Assembly: GCA_037446915.1 (NCBI GenBank)
Contig: JBBIHP010000034.1
Span: forward strand, 1 to 25,788
Direction: 5' to 3'
DNA from: DSXH01 sp037446915
GTDB lineage: Bacteria; Bacteroidota; Ignavibacteria; Ignavibacteriales; Melioribacteraceae
DNA length: 25,788 nucleotides
The position numbers and the translations under genes are program-made. How positions within the stretch are numbered: position 1 is the stretch's first letter; each line of letters starts with the position of its first letter. The notes below the pieces were generated by a model. It was not told the DNA's origin. It saw nothing but the letters and a program-made list of their open reading frames with translations, and did not search any database. This document shows positions 16,234-24,025 of the stretch, piece by piece.

Positions 16234-17535
16234 ATGCTAAAAAAATTTTTCGAGCTCGATCGTCTTGGAACTTCGGTTAGACAGGAAATAATTGGGGGCG
16301 CAACAACTTTTATAACTATGGCTTACATAATTATAGTTAATCCCAAAATTTTAGAAGCTGCTGGAATGCCTTTTGGAGCCTCGATGGTTGCAACAATTAT
16401 TAGCGCATTCTTCGGAACTCTGTTGATGGGTGTTTATGCAAAACGCCCTTTTGCAATTGCACCTTATATGGGAGAAAATGCATTCATCGCGTATACTGTT
16501 GTTAACGTATTAGGTTATAGCTGGCAGACTGCTCTTGGGGCAATTTTTATAGGTGGTGTTTTATTTACGATTCTTACAATATTTAAAGTAAGAAGCTGGC
16601 TTGCTTATTCAATTCCCGAAAGCTTAAAAATTGCATTTGCTGCGGGAATAGGATTATTCCTTGCATTTATCGGACTGAATGAAACAGGAATAGTTAAGAT
16701 TGGCGTGCCCGGCGCACCTGTTCATGTCGGGAATTTTAAGGATCCCGCAGTGTTTCTGGGAATATTCTCCTTTCTGCTGATTGGAATTTTAATGATAAAA
16801 AAAATCAACGGTTCAATTCTTATTGGAATATTGGTTACAGCATTAATCGGATTTATTTTTAAGGTTTCTCCATTCCCGGATAAGATAATAAGTTTACCAC
16901 CTGATATAAGTCCGGTTCTTTTGCAACTTGATGTATTGGGTGCAATTAGCTGGGGATTCTTTTCTGTTGTACTGGTAGTATTTGTAATGGACTTTGTTGA
17001 TACAATGGGTACGCTGCTGGGACTTGGTTATAAAGCAAAGATGCTTGATGAAAATGGAAACATGCCGGAAATTGAAAAACCGATGTTGTGCGATGCACTT
17101 GCTACAATAGCCGGCTCACTCTTAGGTACTTCTACTACCGGAACATATATAGAATCAGCTACAGGAATAGAAGCCGGTGGAAAATCAGGTTTAACAGCTC
17201 TTGTTACAGCGGTTTTATTTTTAACAGCGCTCTTTTTCGCACCCCTCTTCTCGGCAATCCCGGCTTACGCTTATGGCTCATCTCTTATAATAGTTGGTTT
17301 ACTAATGATAAGTCCGGTTGCTAATTTAAAGTTCGATGACCTTGCGGAATCGATCCCGGTATTTGTAACAATGACGTTAATGTGTTTTACTTATAACCTG
17401 GGAATAGGAATGACAGCCGGATTTGTTGTTTATCCTTTAGCAATGTTTTTTGCTGGAAGAATAAGACAGGTATCAAGCGGAATGTGGATCTTCTTTGTAT
17501 TCTCGGTTTTGTTTTACGTTTTTTATCCATATTAA
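16234..17535 (+). CDS. NCS2-family nucleobase permease (AzgA-like)
   Basis: 433 residues from the ATG at 16234. The frame runs further upstream to a TTG, but homologues begin MLKKFF...GT.VR.E at this position, and a purine-rich GAGAGGGA precedes it closely. Family marks are EIIGGATTFITMAYIIIVNP near the N-terminus, FAIAPYMGENAFIAYTVV, AAGIGLFLAFIGLNETGIV, DFVDTMGTLLGLG and TTTGTYIESATGIEAGGKSGL. There are about 12-14 hydrophobic segments. AzgA-type carriers are proton symporters for purine bases (adenine, guanine, hypoxanthine). The gene 21 bp downstream is a cytosine-deaminase homologue, so nucleobase uptake followed by deamination is inferred. No purine riboswitch is seen upstream. A GGAGG at 16182-16186 has no conventional start codon at the right distance. 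Confidence 0.9.
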   Translation: MLKKFFELDRLGTSVRQEIIGGATTFITMAYIIIVNPKILEAAGMPFGASMVATIISAFFGTLLMGVYAKRPFAIAPYMGENAFIAYTVVNVLGYSWQTALGAIFIGGVLFTILTIFKVRSWLAYSIPESLKIAFAAGIGLFLAFIGLNETGIVKIGVPGAPVHVGNFKDPAVFLGIFSFLLIGILMIKKINGSILIGILVTALIGFIFKVSPFPDKIISLPPDISPVLLQLDVLGAISWGFFSVVLVVFVMDFVDTMGTLLGLGYKAKMLDENGNMPEIEKPMLCDALATIAGSLLGTSTTGTYIESATGIEAGGKSGLTALVTAVLFLTALFFAPLFSAIPAYAYGSSLIIVGLLMISPVANLKFDDLAESIPVFVTMTLMCFTYNLGIGMTAGFVVYPLAMFFAGRIRQVSSGMWIFFVFSVLFYVFYPY

Positions 17536-17556
17536 TTACAGAAAAAAAGGGGACTT

Positions 17557-17997
17557 ATGACAGACATTTTTATGAAAGCAGCAATTGAAGAAGCAAAAAA
17601 AGGTTTAGCCGAAGGCGGAATTCCAATCGGCTCCGTTCTGGTTATTGATGGAAAAATTGTTGGACGAGGACATAATAGGCGTGTTCAAAAAGGAAGTGCT
17701 ATTCTTCATGCCGAAATGGATTGTATAGAAAATGCCGGAAGATTAAGTGCAAAAGATTATCAGCGGGCTGTTTTATATTCTACGCTTTCCCCGTGTGATA
17801 TGTGTAGCGGAACTGCATTACTTTATAAAATCCCTAAAATTGTTGTTGGTGAAAACAAAAATTTTAAGGGACCCGAGGATTACGTGCGCTCTTGCGGAGT
17901 TGATTTGGAAATTTTGAATGATCACGAATGTGTTATGATGATGGAGGATTTTATAAAGAATAATCCGCAACTATGGTATGAAGATATTGGTGTTTAA
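17557..17997 (+). CDS. Nucleoside/cytosine deaminase of the fungal FCY1 type
   Basis: 146 residues with AAGGGG just upstream of the ATG. Zinc ligands H51 (LHAEM), C80 and C83 (SPCDMC) and the proton-shuttling E53 are present. Beyond the general deaminase motif, much of the chain follows yeast cytosine deaminase FCY1: EGGIPIGS, GRGHNRRVQKGSA, IENAGRL, LYSTLSPCDMC, KIPKIVVGENKNFKGPEDY and the C-terminal NPQLWYEDIG. N40 in RGHN and D143 in YEDIG correspond to substrate-contacting residues of FCY1. The inferred reaction is cytosine to uracil plus ammonia. E. coli uses an unrelated amidohydrolase (CodA) for this. Guanine deaminase is less likely given the tail. It is probably in an operon with the permease. 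Confidence 0.88.
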   Translation: MTDIFMKAAIEEAKKGLAEGGIPIGSVLVIDGKIVGRGHNRRVQKGSAILHAEMDCIENAGRLSAKDYQRAVLYSTLSPCDMCSGTALLYKIPKIVVGENKNFKGPEDYVRSCGVDLEILNDHECVMMMEDFIKNNPQLWYEDIGV

Positions 17998-18072
17998 TTT
18001 TGGCTTTGTTTGAAACTTTGTTGTTGATTCTTCATCATATTACCATTAGAAAATATTTAAATGGAGAAATGA

Positions 18073-18504
18073 ATGGCTACTAAAAAAGCTGTTGTAAAAC
18101 ATATTCAGGGCGTTACTTTTATGGGTAAGACCGATTCTAATCATTGGGTGGTTATGGATGGTCCCGAAGATTTTGGCGGAAGTAATGCCGGCATCAGACC
18201 CAAAGAACTAATCCTACTTGGATTAGCAGGATGTACAGGTAGTGATGTTGTTGTTATTCTGAAAAAGAAAAAAATAAATATTGATGGTTTCGAAATGAAT
18301 ATTACTGCAGATGTTCAAGATACTCATCCCCAGGTTTATACAAAAATTAATCTTGAATATGTTTTTTACGGAAAAGAAATTCCTAAAGAAGCAGTTGAAA
18401 GAGCAATAGAACTCTCCTTAAAAACTTATTGCAGTGTTACTGCTATGCTTCAGAAAGCAGTTGAAATTACACATACATACAGAATAGAAGAACATAAAAA
18501 TTAA
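18073..18504 (+). CDS. OsmC family protein
   Basis: 143 residues, normal for OsmC/YhfA-type proteins. The two redox cysteines are C54 (LLGLAGCTGSDVV) and C120 (SLKTYCSVTAML), at the spacing used for hydroperoxide reduction. The GGSNAGIRPKELILLGLAGC block is typical. It starts at ATG 18073 with GGAG upstream. It lies 75 bp after the deaminase and ends at a strong terminator, so it is probably the last gene of the transcript. An organic hydroperoxide reductase role is known for the family, but it is an inference here. Confidence 0.9.
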   Translation: MATKKAVVKHIQGVTFMGKTDSNHWVVMDGPEDFGGSNAGIRPKELILLGLAGCTGSDVVVILKKKKINIDGFEMNITADVQDTHPQVYTKINLEYVFYGKEIPKEAVERAIELSLKTYCSVTAMLQKAVEITHTYRIEEHKN

Positions 18505-18523
18505 CTTTAATTGGGAAATGTCT

Positions 18524-18559
18524 AAAAGTCCGCTCTAAAATAAGCGGACTTTTTATTTT
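18524..18559. terminator. Bidirectional intrinsic terminator between osmC-like and DUF2203 genes
   Basis: AAAAGTCCGCT (18524-18534) and AGCGGACTTTT (18543-18553) form a perfect 11-bp stem with an 8-nt loop, followed by TTTTTATTTTA on the plus strand. The minus-strand gene ends exactly on the right arm (stop at 18553-18555), and the A-run on the left gives a short U-tract in that direction. It serves convergent genes. Confidence 0.88.
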
Positions 18560-18933
18560 AAATATTCATCCGGAATTAGTTTTCTACCCACATATCCCTC
18601 ATCAATTCCATGATAAAATTTGATACTATCTTCGTCACTCCGCCAGCATAACATTACTTCTTTACCATCTATTATGGAAGGAAAATCAACAAGTCCTAAC
18701 TGGAAATTCCAGTCTTTAAAATAACAGCCGATCTCTTCCAGCTCTTTAATGTATCCCTCGATATTATGTGTAAGTCTTTTTACGTCGGGCTCGTCCTCAA
18801 CATTTACAGCAAGACTGGAAGAAATAATCCGGAATTCCGAAGCATCGCTTAGTATGTCGTAAACAATTTTTTTTACAAGCGGTAAAGTCCTTACAGCTTC
18901 GGCGGGTGTAAAATATTTTGCTTCTGTTTGCAT
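18553..18933 (-). CDS. DUF2203 family protein
   Basis: 126 residues from the ATG at 18933. A 10-codon upstream extension exists, but an AAAGGGGA ribosome site sits just before this ATG. The beginning KYFTPAEAVRTLPLVKKIV, the middle IKELEEIGCYFKDW, and the ending GLVDFPSIIDGKEVMLCWRSDED...GIDEGYVGRKLI are the DUF2203 pattern. The family has no known function. The helical N-half and the compact C-terminal block suggest a small soluble protein. It is divergent from the thioredoxin-domain gene and convergent with the OsmC gene. Confidence 0.87.
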   Translation of the reverse strand: MQTEAKYFTPAEAVRTLPLVKKIVYDILSDASEFRIISSSLAVNVEDEPDVKRLTHNIEGYIKELEEIGCYFKDWNFQLGLVDFPSIIDGKEVMLCWRSDEDSIKFYHGIDEGYVGRKLIPDEYLK

Positions 18934-19083
18934 AAAATTTCCCCTTTCAGTTATATAAAACAATTAATAATGAAAATAAATTCCCCTTATGTAAGTTGTA
19001 GCAAGCAATGATTATACTTATTTTTATGAGCCAGTATTCAATTTAAAGAAACACTAAATCCATAAAATAAATGGGGTGAAAAG

Positions 19084-20988
19084 ATGAACCGTTTAAAATC
19101 CGCAATAACCATGCTAACAGTGTTAGTTTGTTTAACATCAATAATATTTGCCGGCGACAAGAATTTTTCATTTTCGCCACAAAAACCGGTACCGGGTGCA
19201 AAAATCACAATTACTTATAATCCGCAAAATACAATTCTGGAAAAATCTACATGGGTTAAAGCATATGTTTCCAAATACAGTAAAAACATAGATTCAACAG
19301 AGGAGTATGATCTTGTAAAGAAGGGTAACTTGTGGACTGGTAGTTTTAATACTGCAGACTCTACAACCGGAATTGTAATAAGATTTAAAGGTGAGGAAGG
19401 ATTTGATGATAACAACAAGAAATTATATATGATTAGTCTTTTCGATACAAAAGGAAATACTTTAAAAAATAGTTTTGCAGGATTAGCAATGGGTTATGCT
19501 TCATGGTTTCAGGCATTTGAACTTGACCCGGATCTGCCGGCTGCTTATAGTTTACTTAAGAAAGAATTCGAATTATTCCCCGCAAGCAAAAAAGACTTTA
19601 TTAGTATCTATCTATATTTGATAAGAAATGTTAACAAGGAAAATGCTGATGAATTAATTACAAAAGAAATAGAAGAGTATGAAAAAACGGTTTCAGGCAA
19701 CGATGATGACACATGGCAATTGCTTAGTCTGTACAGATCGAATAGAATGGTAGATAAAGCAATGGCGTTAGAAAAAGAATACAAAGAAAAATTTCCAAAT
19801 GGTAAATTTATTCCTGTTCTAAAATTTCAGGAGTATCGGCAGCTAAAGACTGCTTCAGAGAAAATTGAATTCCTGAAAACGTTCGAAAGTACATATCCAA
19901 AGATTGATATCAATAATCCGAACTATTCTTACATAAATTATATGTACAATGATATCATATCATCTTTACAGAAAGAAAATAATATTACTAAAGCTGTTGA
20001 GTTCTTAAAATCCTACCAGAATGCAAACTCAACAATGTATAATTCCTTAGCATGGTCTCTTTACGAAAAGGATGAAAATTTAAACATCGCCGAAGAACTT
20101 GCATTAAAGGGGATTCAGCTGGCAAAGGATGATGTTGCAAATCCTAAAGGTAAACGTCCTCAGTTATCTTCTACAAAGGAATGGGAAAAATCCCGCAAAT
20201 ATTCTCTGGGTATGGTAATGGATACTTACGGAGCAATTTTACTTAAACAGAATAAAAATGCAGAAGCTGAGAAAGCTTTAACTGAAGCTGTTCAATTAAC
20301 AAACAAAGAAGAACCAGAATTAAATGAAAGATATATCTCCGGTTTGCTTGCAAATGGTAAATATATTGTTGCAAAAAAAGAACTTGAAGAATTTTTTCAG
20401 AAAGCTGTTAGTACTGTTAATATGAAGGTGATGTTAAAGGAAGCATTTGTTAAAACCGGCGGAAAGGAAAATGAATTTGAGTCTTACTTTAAAAAATTTG
20501 AAGATGCCGCCACTGCAAAACTAATGGCTAAGCTTAGCAAAGATTTAATAAATGAACCGGCACCTCAATTTACTCTTGTTGATCTTGATGGCAAAACTGT
20601 TTCTTTGTCCGACTTCAAAGGTAAAGTTGTAATTGTTGATTTCTGGGCAACCTGGTGTGGTCCATGTCTCGCTTCATTCCCGGGTATGAAAGAAGCAGTT
20701 GAAAAATATGAATCGACAGGTAAAACAAAATTTCTTTTTCTTAATACATGGGAAAATGTTGAAGATAAAGTAAAGAACGCTTCGGATTTCATAAAAAAGA
20801 ATAATTATCCGTTCCACGTTTTAATGGATGATAAAAATGAAGTTGTCTCGGCTTTCAAAGTATCCGGAATTCCGACCAAATTTATTATTGACGGAAATGG
20901 AAATGTCCGGTTTAAAAGTGTTGGTTTCAGCGGAAATACTAGCGAAATGGTTGAAGAAATCGGCATTATGATTAAAATGATTCAATAA
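19084..20988 (+). CDS. Exported TPR-containing thioredoxin-fold protein (TlpA/ResA-like C-terminus)
   Basis: 634 residues. A signal peptide (about 1-23, ending IIFAG) directs export. Residues about 25-125 look like a beta-sandwich domain (FSFSPQKPVPGAKITITYNP). Residues about 130-480 are helical and repeat-like, with pairs such as NAEAEKALTEAVQL and NGKYIVAKKELEEF that fit TPRs. The C-terminal redoxin domain (about 485-632) opens with PAPQFTLVDLDGKTVSL and has the active site WCGPC (C525, C528), followed by the cis-proline segment SGIPTKFIID. It probably acts as a periplasmic thiol-disulphide reductase. The TPRs may hold a partner. GGGGTG lies before the ATG. It is transcribed alone, divergent from DUF2203. 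Confidence 0.9.
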   Translation: MNRLKSAITMLTVLVCLTSIIFAGDKNFSFSPQKPVPGAKITITYNPQNTILEKSTWVKAYVSKYSKNIDSTEEYDLVKKGNLWTGSFNTADSTTGIVIRFKGEEGFDDNNKKLYMISLFDTKGNTLKNSFAGLAMGYASWFQAFELDPDLPAAYSLLKKEFELFPASKKDFISIYLYLIRNVNKENADELITKEIEEYEKTVSGNDDDTWQLLSLYRSNRMVDKAMALEKEYKEKFPNGKFIPVLKFQEYRQLKTASEKIEFLKTFESTYPKIDINNPNYSYINYMYNDIISSLQKENNITKAVEFLKSYQNANSTMYNSLAWSLYEKDENLNIAEELALKGIQLAKDDVANPKGKRPQLSSTKEWEKSRKYSLGMVMDTYGAILLKQNKNAEAEKALTEAVQLTNKEEPELNERYISGLLANGKYIVAKKELEEFFQKAVSTVNMKVMLKEAFVKTGGKENEFESYFKKFEDAATAKLMAKLSKDLINEPAPQFTLVDLDGKTVSLSDFKGKVVIVDFWATWCGPCLASFPGMKEAVEKYESTGKTKFLFLNTWENVEDKVKNASDFIKKNNYPFHVLMDDKNEVVSAFKVSGIPTKFIIDGNGNVRFKSVGFSGNTSEMVEEIGIMIKMIQ

Positions 20989-21006
20989 AGACAAGTTAAT
21001 AAACAA

Positions 21007-21043
21007 AGAGCGGCATGGTATTAAAATATTGCTCTGCCGCTCT
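21007..21043 (+). terminator. Hairpin after the thioredoxin-domain gene, probable terminator
   Basis: AGAGCGGCA (21007-21015) pairs perfectly with TGCCGCTCT (21035-21043) across a 19-nt loop. Plus-strand T-richness only resumes at about 21056, while on the minus strand the stem is followed by TTTGTTTATT. It stands 18 nt after the stop codon, so termination is likely but of modest strength. Confidence 0.55.
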
Positions 21044-21147
21044 CAAATTTCATTCGTTTTTACTAAAATCCATCCCGATTTAATTTTACAATCATAACCA
21101 TAAGTGCTAATTTTCACTACCAAAATTTAGAATTTTCAGGAGAATAA

Positions 21148-22383
21148 ATGGCAGTTATACGTCCCTTTAATGCAGTAAGACCACATAGTAAAGTTGCGCA
21201 TCTTGTTGCAAGTGTTCCTTATGATGTAGTTAATAGAGAGGAATCAGCAGAACTTGCAAAAGGAAATCCTCTTAGTTTATTACGAGTAACACGTTCCGAA
21301 ATTGAAATGGCTGCAGATATTGATGTCTATTCAAAAGAAGTTTACTTGAAAGCACGGGAGAATTTTTTACGTTTGAAAGAAGAAGCACCACTGATTCAGG
21401 ATAACGAACCGCATCTCTATATTTACAAACTTTCTATGGGTAATCATTCACAGGTTGGTATTGCCGCAACATTTTCGGTTGAAGATTACAATAATGATGT
21501 GATAAAGAAACACGAGAAGACAAGAAAGGTAAAAGAAGATGACCGTACGAATCACATTCTAACAACCGAAGCACAAACAGGACCGGTGTTTCTAACTTAC
21601 CGAGGTATTCCGGAAGTTGATAAAGTTGTTAATGATACAATGAAGAATGATGAACCATTATATGATTTTACAGCACCGGATAAAATTAAGCATCAGATCT
21701 GGATTATAAATCCTGATTCAGAGAAAGTAATTATTAATTCAATTGCAAAAGTAAAAAACCTTTACATTGCAGATGGACATCACCGCGCAGCAAGTGCAAG
21801 CAGAACACAAAAAGTTAAAAAGGAAGAGAATGCTAATCATAACGGGGGCGAAGAATATAATTTCTTTCTTGCTGTTCTATTTCCGGCAGATCAGCTAAGA
21901 ATTATGCCATACAACCGTGTTGTTCACGATCTAAGAGGAATGAGCAAAGAACAATTCATCGAAAAAGTAAAAACAAATTTTAGCATTGAAGAAACCTCCT
22001 CGTCATCACCGGCTTCTGCAAAAAATATTTCTATGTATATTGATAAGAAATGGTACTTGCTGAAACCTAATCAAAATGTAAAACATGCGGATTCTATAGG
22101 CGATAATCTTGATGTAAGTATTTTACAAAATTATTTATTACATCCGGTGCTTGGAATTGAAGATCCGCGAACTGATAACAGAATCGATTTTATTGGCGGA
22201 ATACGCGGCACAGAAGAATTAATTAAACTTGTTGATAATGGAAAAGCAGCTGTTGCATTTTCAATGTTTCCTGTTTCGGTTGATGATTTAATTAACATTT
22301 CCGATGCCGGAGAAACTATGCCTCCTAAGTCAACCTGGTTTGAACCGAAACTTAGAGATGGTTTGCTAATACACGTGATTTAG
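21148..22383 (+). CDS. DUF1015 family protein
   Basis: 411 residues, full length. The family is recognised by IRPFNAVRP at the N-terminus, SVPYDVVNREE, RKVKEDDRTNHI at about 126-137 and YIADGHHRAASA at 206-217. AGGAG precedes the ATG. Its chemistry is not established. The conserved His/Asp/Arg cluster ADGHHR looks like a catalytic or phosphate-binding site. Genes of this family often neighbour serine-biosynthesis genes; here serC follows by 31 bp on the same strand, so a shared operon is likely. The final residues (DGLLIHVI) also match family members. Confidence 0.9.
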   Translation: MAVIRPFNAVRPHSKVAHLVASVPYDVVNREESAELAKGNPLSLLRVTRSEIEMAADIDVYSKEVYLKARENFLRLKEEAPLIQDNEPHLYIYKLSMGNHSQVGIAATFSVEDYNNDVIKKHEKTRKVKEDDRTNHILTTEAQTGPVFLTYRGIPEVDKVVNDTMKNDEPLYDFTAPDKIKHQIWIINPDSEKVIINSIAKVKNLYIADGHHRAASASRTQKVKKEENANHNGGEEYNFFLAVLFPADQLRIMPYNRVVHDLRGMSKEQFIEKVKTNFSIEETSSSSPASAKNISMYIDKKWYLLKPNQNVKHADSIGDNLDVSILQNYLLHPVLGIEDPRTDNRIDFIGGIRGTEELIKLVDNGKAAVAFSMFPVSVDDLINISDAGETMPPKSTWFEPKLRDGLLIHVI

Positions 22384-22414
22384 CTACGAAACATTAATAA
22401 ATGGAGAACTAAAA

Positions 22415-23500
22415 ATGGAAAAGAGAATTTATAATTTAAGTGCGGGACCGGCTATTTTACCGGAAGAAGTATTGCTTGATGCTCAGAAAGATTTGTATTC
22501 CTATAAAGGAAGCGGTATGAGTGTTATGGAAATGAGTCACCGCGGAAAAATATTTGACGGCATTATAAAAGATGCTGATGCTGATTTACGCAAGCTCTTA
22601 AATATCGGCGATAATTATTCAATCCTGTTTTTACAGGGCGGTGCAACGCTTCAATTCTCGATGGTACCTTTAAACCTGATGCCTCCTAAAAACAAAGCTG
22701 ATTATATTGTAACCGGTTCGTGGGCAAAAAAATCTGTTAAAGAAGCAAAACGTGTTGGCGCTGTTAATATTGCGGCATCAACCGAAAGCGAAAGTTTTGT
22801 ACGCATTCCAAAACAATCGGAATTGAAACTCGATCCTGATGCATCATACGTTCACTTTACATCTAACAATACAATTTACGGAACACAGTGGCGCAATGAA
22901 CCCGAAGTTGGTAATGTTCCTCTTGTATGCGATGCTTCATCAGACTTCCTTCACAAAATGCTCGATATAAACAAATACGGATTAATTTATGCCGGCGCGC
23001 AGAAGAATATCGGTCCTTCCGGTGTTACAGTTGTAATAATCCGCAAAGATCTTCTTGAAAGAAGTTCCGATTCGCTTCATACATATATGAATTACAAAAT
23101 ACATGTTGAGAACGATTCGATGTATAACACGCCAACAACATTTGGAATATATATTGCGGGATTAGTATTTAAATGGCTCTTAAATATGGGCGGACTTAAT
23201 GAAATGTATAAGCGTAATCTTGATAAAGCTAAAATTCTTTATGATACAATTGATGGAAGCGGCGGATTTTATAAGGGAACAACTGCAGTTGAAGACCGTT
23301 CGTTAATGAATGTTACTTACCGCTTACCTAATGAAGATCTTGAAAAGAAGTTTATTGATGAAGCAAAGAAGAAAGGATTTGATGGGTTAAAAGGACATAG
23401 AAGTGTCGGCGGAATACGTGCTTCAATTTATAACGCATTCCCGAAAAAAGGAGTTGAGGAATTAGTAGCATTCATGGAAGAGTTTAAGAAGAACAATTAA
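22415..23500 (+). CDS. serC: Phosphoserine aminotransferase
   Basis: 361 residues, the standard length. It begins with the SerC hallmark YNLSAGPAILPEEVL. K197 in YAGAQKNIGPSG is the PLP Schiff-base lysine and D173 in VCDASSDFL contacts the cofactor. GMSVMEMSHRG, LFLQGGATLQFSM and the C-terminal GLKGHRSVGGIRASIYNA form the substrate site. It converts 3-phosphohydroxypyruvate and glutamate to phosphoserine. GGAG lies upstream of the ATG. It follows DUF1015 closely; serA is not in the window. The stem-loop at 23541-23565 is its probable terminator. Confidence 0.97.
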   Translation: MEKRIYNLSAGPAILPEEVLLDAQKDLYSYKGSGMSVMEMSHRGKIFDGIIKDADADLRKLLNIGDNYSILFLQGGATLQFSMVPLNLMPPKNKADYIVTGSWAKKSVKEAKRVGAVNIAASTESESFVRIPKQSELKLDPDASYVHFTSNNTIYGTQWRNEPEVGNVPLVCDASSDFLHKMLDINKYGLIYAGAQKNIGPSGVTVVIIRKDLLERSSDSLHTYMNYKIHVENDSMYNTPTTFGIYIAGLVFKWLLNMGGLNEMYKRNLDKAKILYDTIDGSGGFYKGTTAVEDRSLMNVTYRLPNEDLEKKFIDEAKKKGFDGLKGHRSVGGIRASIYNAFPKKGVEELVAFMEEFKKNN

Positions 23501-23523
23501 TTTTCAACAGAATCAAAGAATAT

Positions 23524-23961
23524 ATGCAAATATTTTACAAGGGTCGGATTTATCCGGCCCTTTTTCTAATCTTTTTTGTTTTAGCATGTTCAAGAAAAGA
23601 AGAAAAGCTTGAGTTGTTCTCTGCGGAAGCATTTACTTATTCAATGGAAGAGGGCTGGGAGTTAAATGCATCGTGTAGAGTAAAAGGATTTACTCAGAAT
23701 AAAACTGGTGAGGAATATTCCTCAAAACTTTCCTATACGGCTGATTTAATTACGCCAGATGGTAAAAAATTAGAAAACATTGGAGATGGATTGATTGACC
23801 AGAAATCAAAAGAAAAAATTTCGGATTTACTAATCGAAACTCAACTCCAGATAGATTCTTCCTATAAACCGGGCAAATACAAAATAGTGTTTAATGTTTC
23901 TGATGATCTTACTGAAAAAAAAGTAAGCATAGAAAAGGAGTTTGATATCAGTCCGGAATAA
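23524..23961 (+). CDS. Small lipoprotein of unknown function
   Basis: 145 residues. The N-terminus MQIFYKGRIYP is followed by a hydrophobic stretch and the lipobox VLAC, with lipidated Cys at residue 22. The mature part (SRKEEKLELFSAEAF...) has several beta-strand-like segments (GWELNASCRVKGF, YTADLITPDGKKL, GKYKIVFNVSDDL), suggesting a single Ig-like domain. I recognise no family. It starts 23 bp after serC. The strong stem-loop at 23541-23560 with its T-run lies inside codons 6-15, so full expression needs read-through. No later ATG, GTG or TTG in frame would keep the signal peptide. It ends at a strong terminator. Confidence 0.75.
   Translation: MQIFYKGRIYPALFLIFFVLACSRKEEKLELFSAEAFTYSMEEGWELNASCRVKGFTQNKTGEEYSSKLSYTADLITPDGKKLENIGDGLIDQKSKEKISDLLIETQLQIDSSYKPGKYKIVFNVSDDLTEKKVSIEKEFDISPE
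23541..23565 (+). terminator. Intrinsic terminator of serC inside the 5' coding region of the lipoprotein gene
   Basis: GGGTCGGAT (23541-23549) pairs with ATCCGGCCC (23552-23560) with one G-T wobble, followed by TTTTTCTAAT and a second T-run at about 23572-23577. The GC-rich stem plus T-tract is a textbook terminator, placed 41 nt after the serC stop codon. It overlaps signal-peptide codons of the lipoprotein gene. Confidence 0.75.
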
Positions 23962-23991
23962 AAAGGGCTTGTACTACAAAGCCCTTTTTTT
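23961..23991. terminator. Intrinsic terminator after the lipoprotein gene, shared with hutH
   Basis: AAAAGGGCTT (23961-23970) pairs perfectly with AAGCCCTTTT (23979-23988) across an 8-nt loop and runs into TTTTTTT on the plus strand. The A-run on the left makes it work on the minus strand too, 35 nt downstream of the hutH stop. It overlaps the last base of the lipoprotein stop codon. Confidence 0.88.
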
Positions 23992-24025
23992 GTTTAATAA
24001 ATTTCTAATATAATTCTATAATTTG

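Noticed and set aside
18934..18963. Ten-codon N-terminal extension of the DUF2203 protein
   Set aside because: A good ribosome site (AAAGGGGA) sits inside the extension just before the ATG at 18933, and the family begins there.
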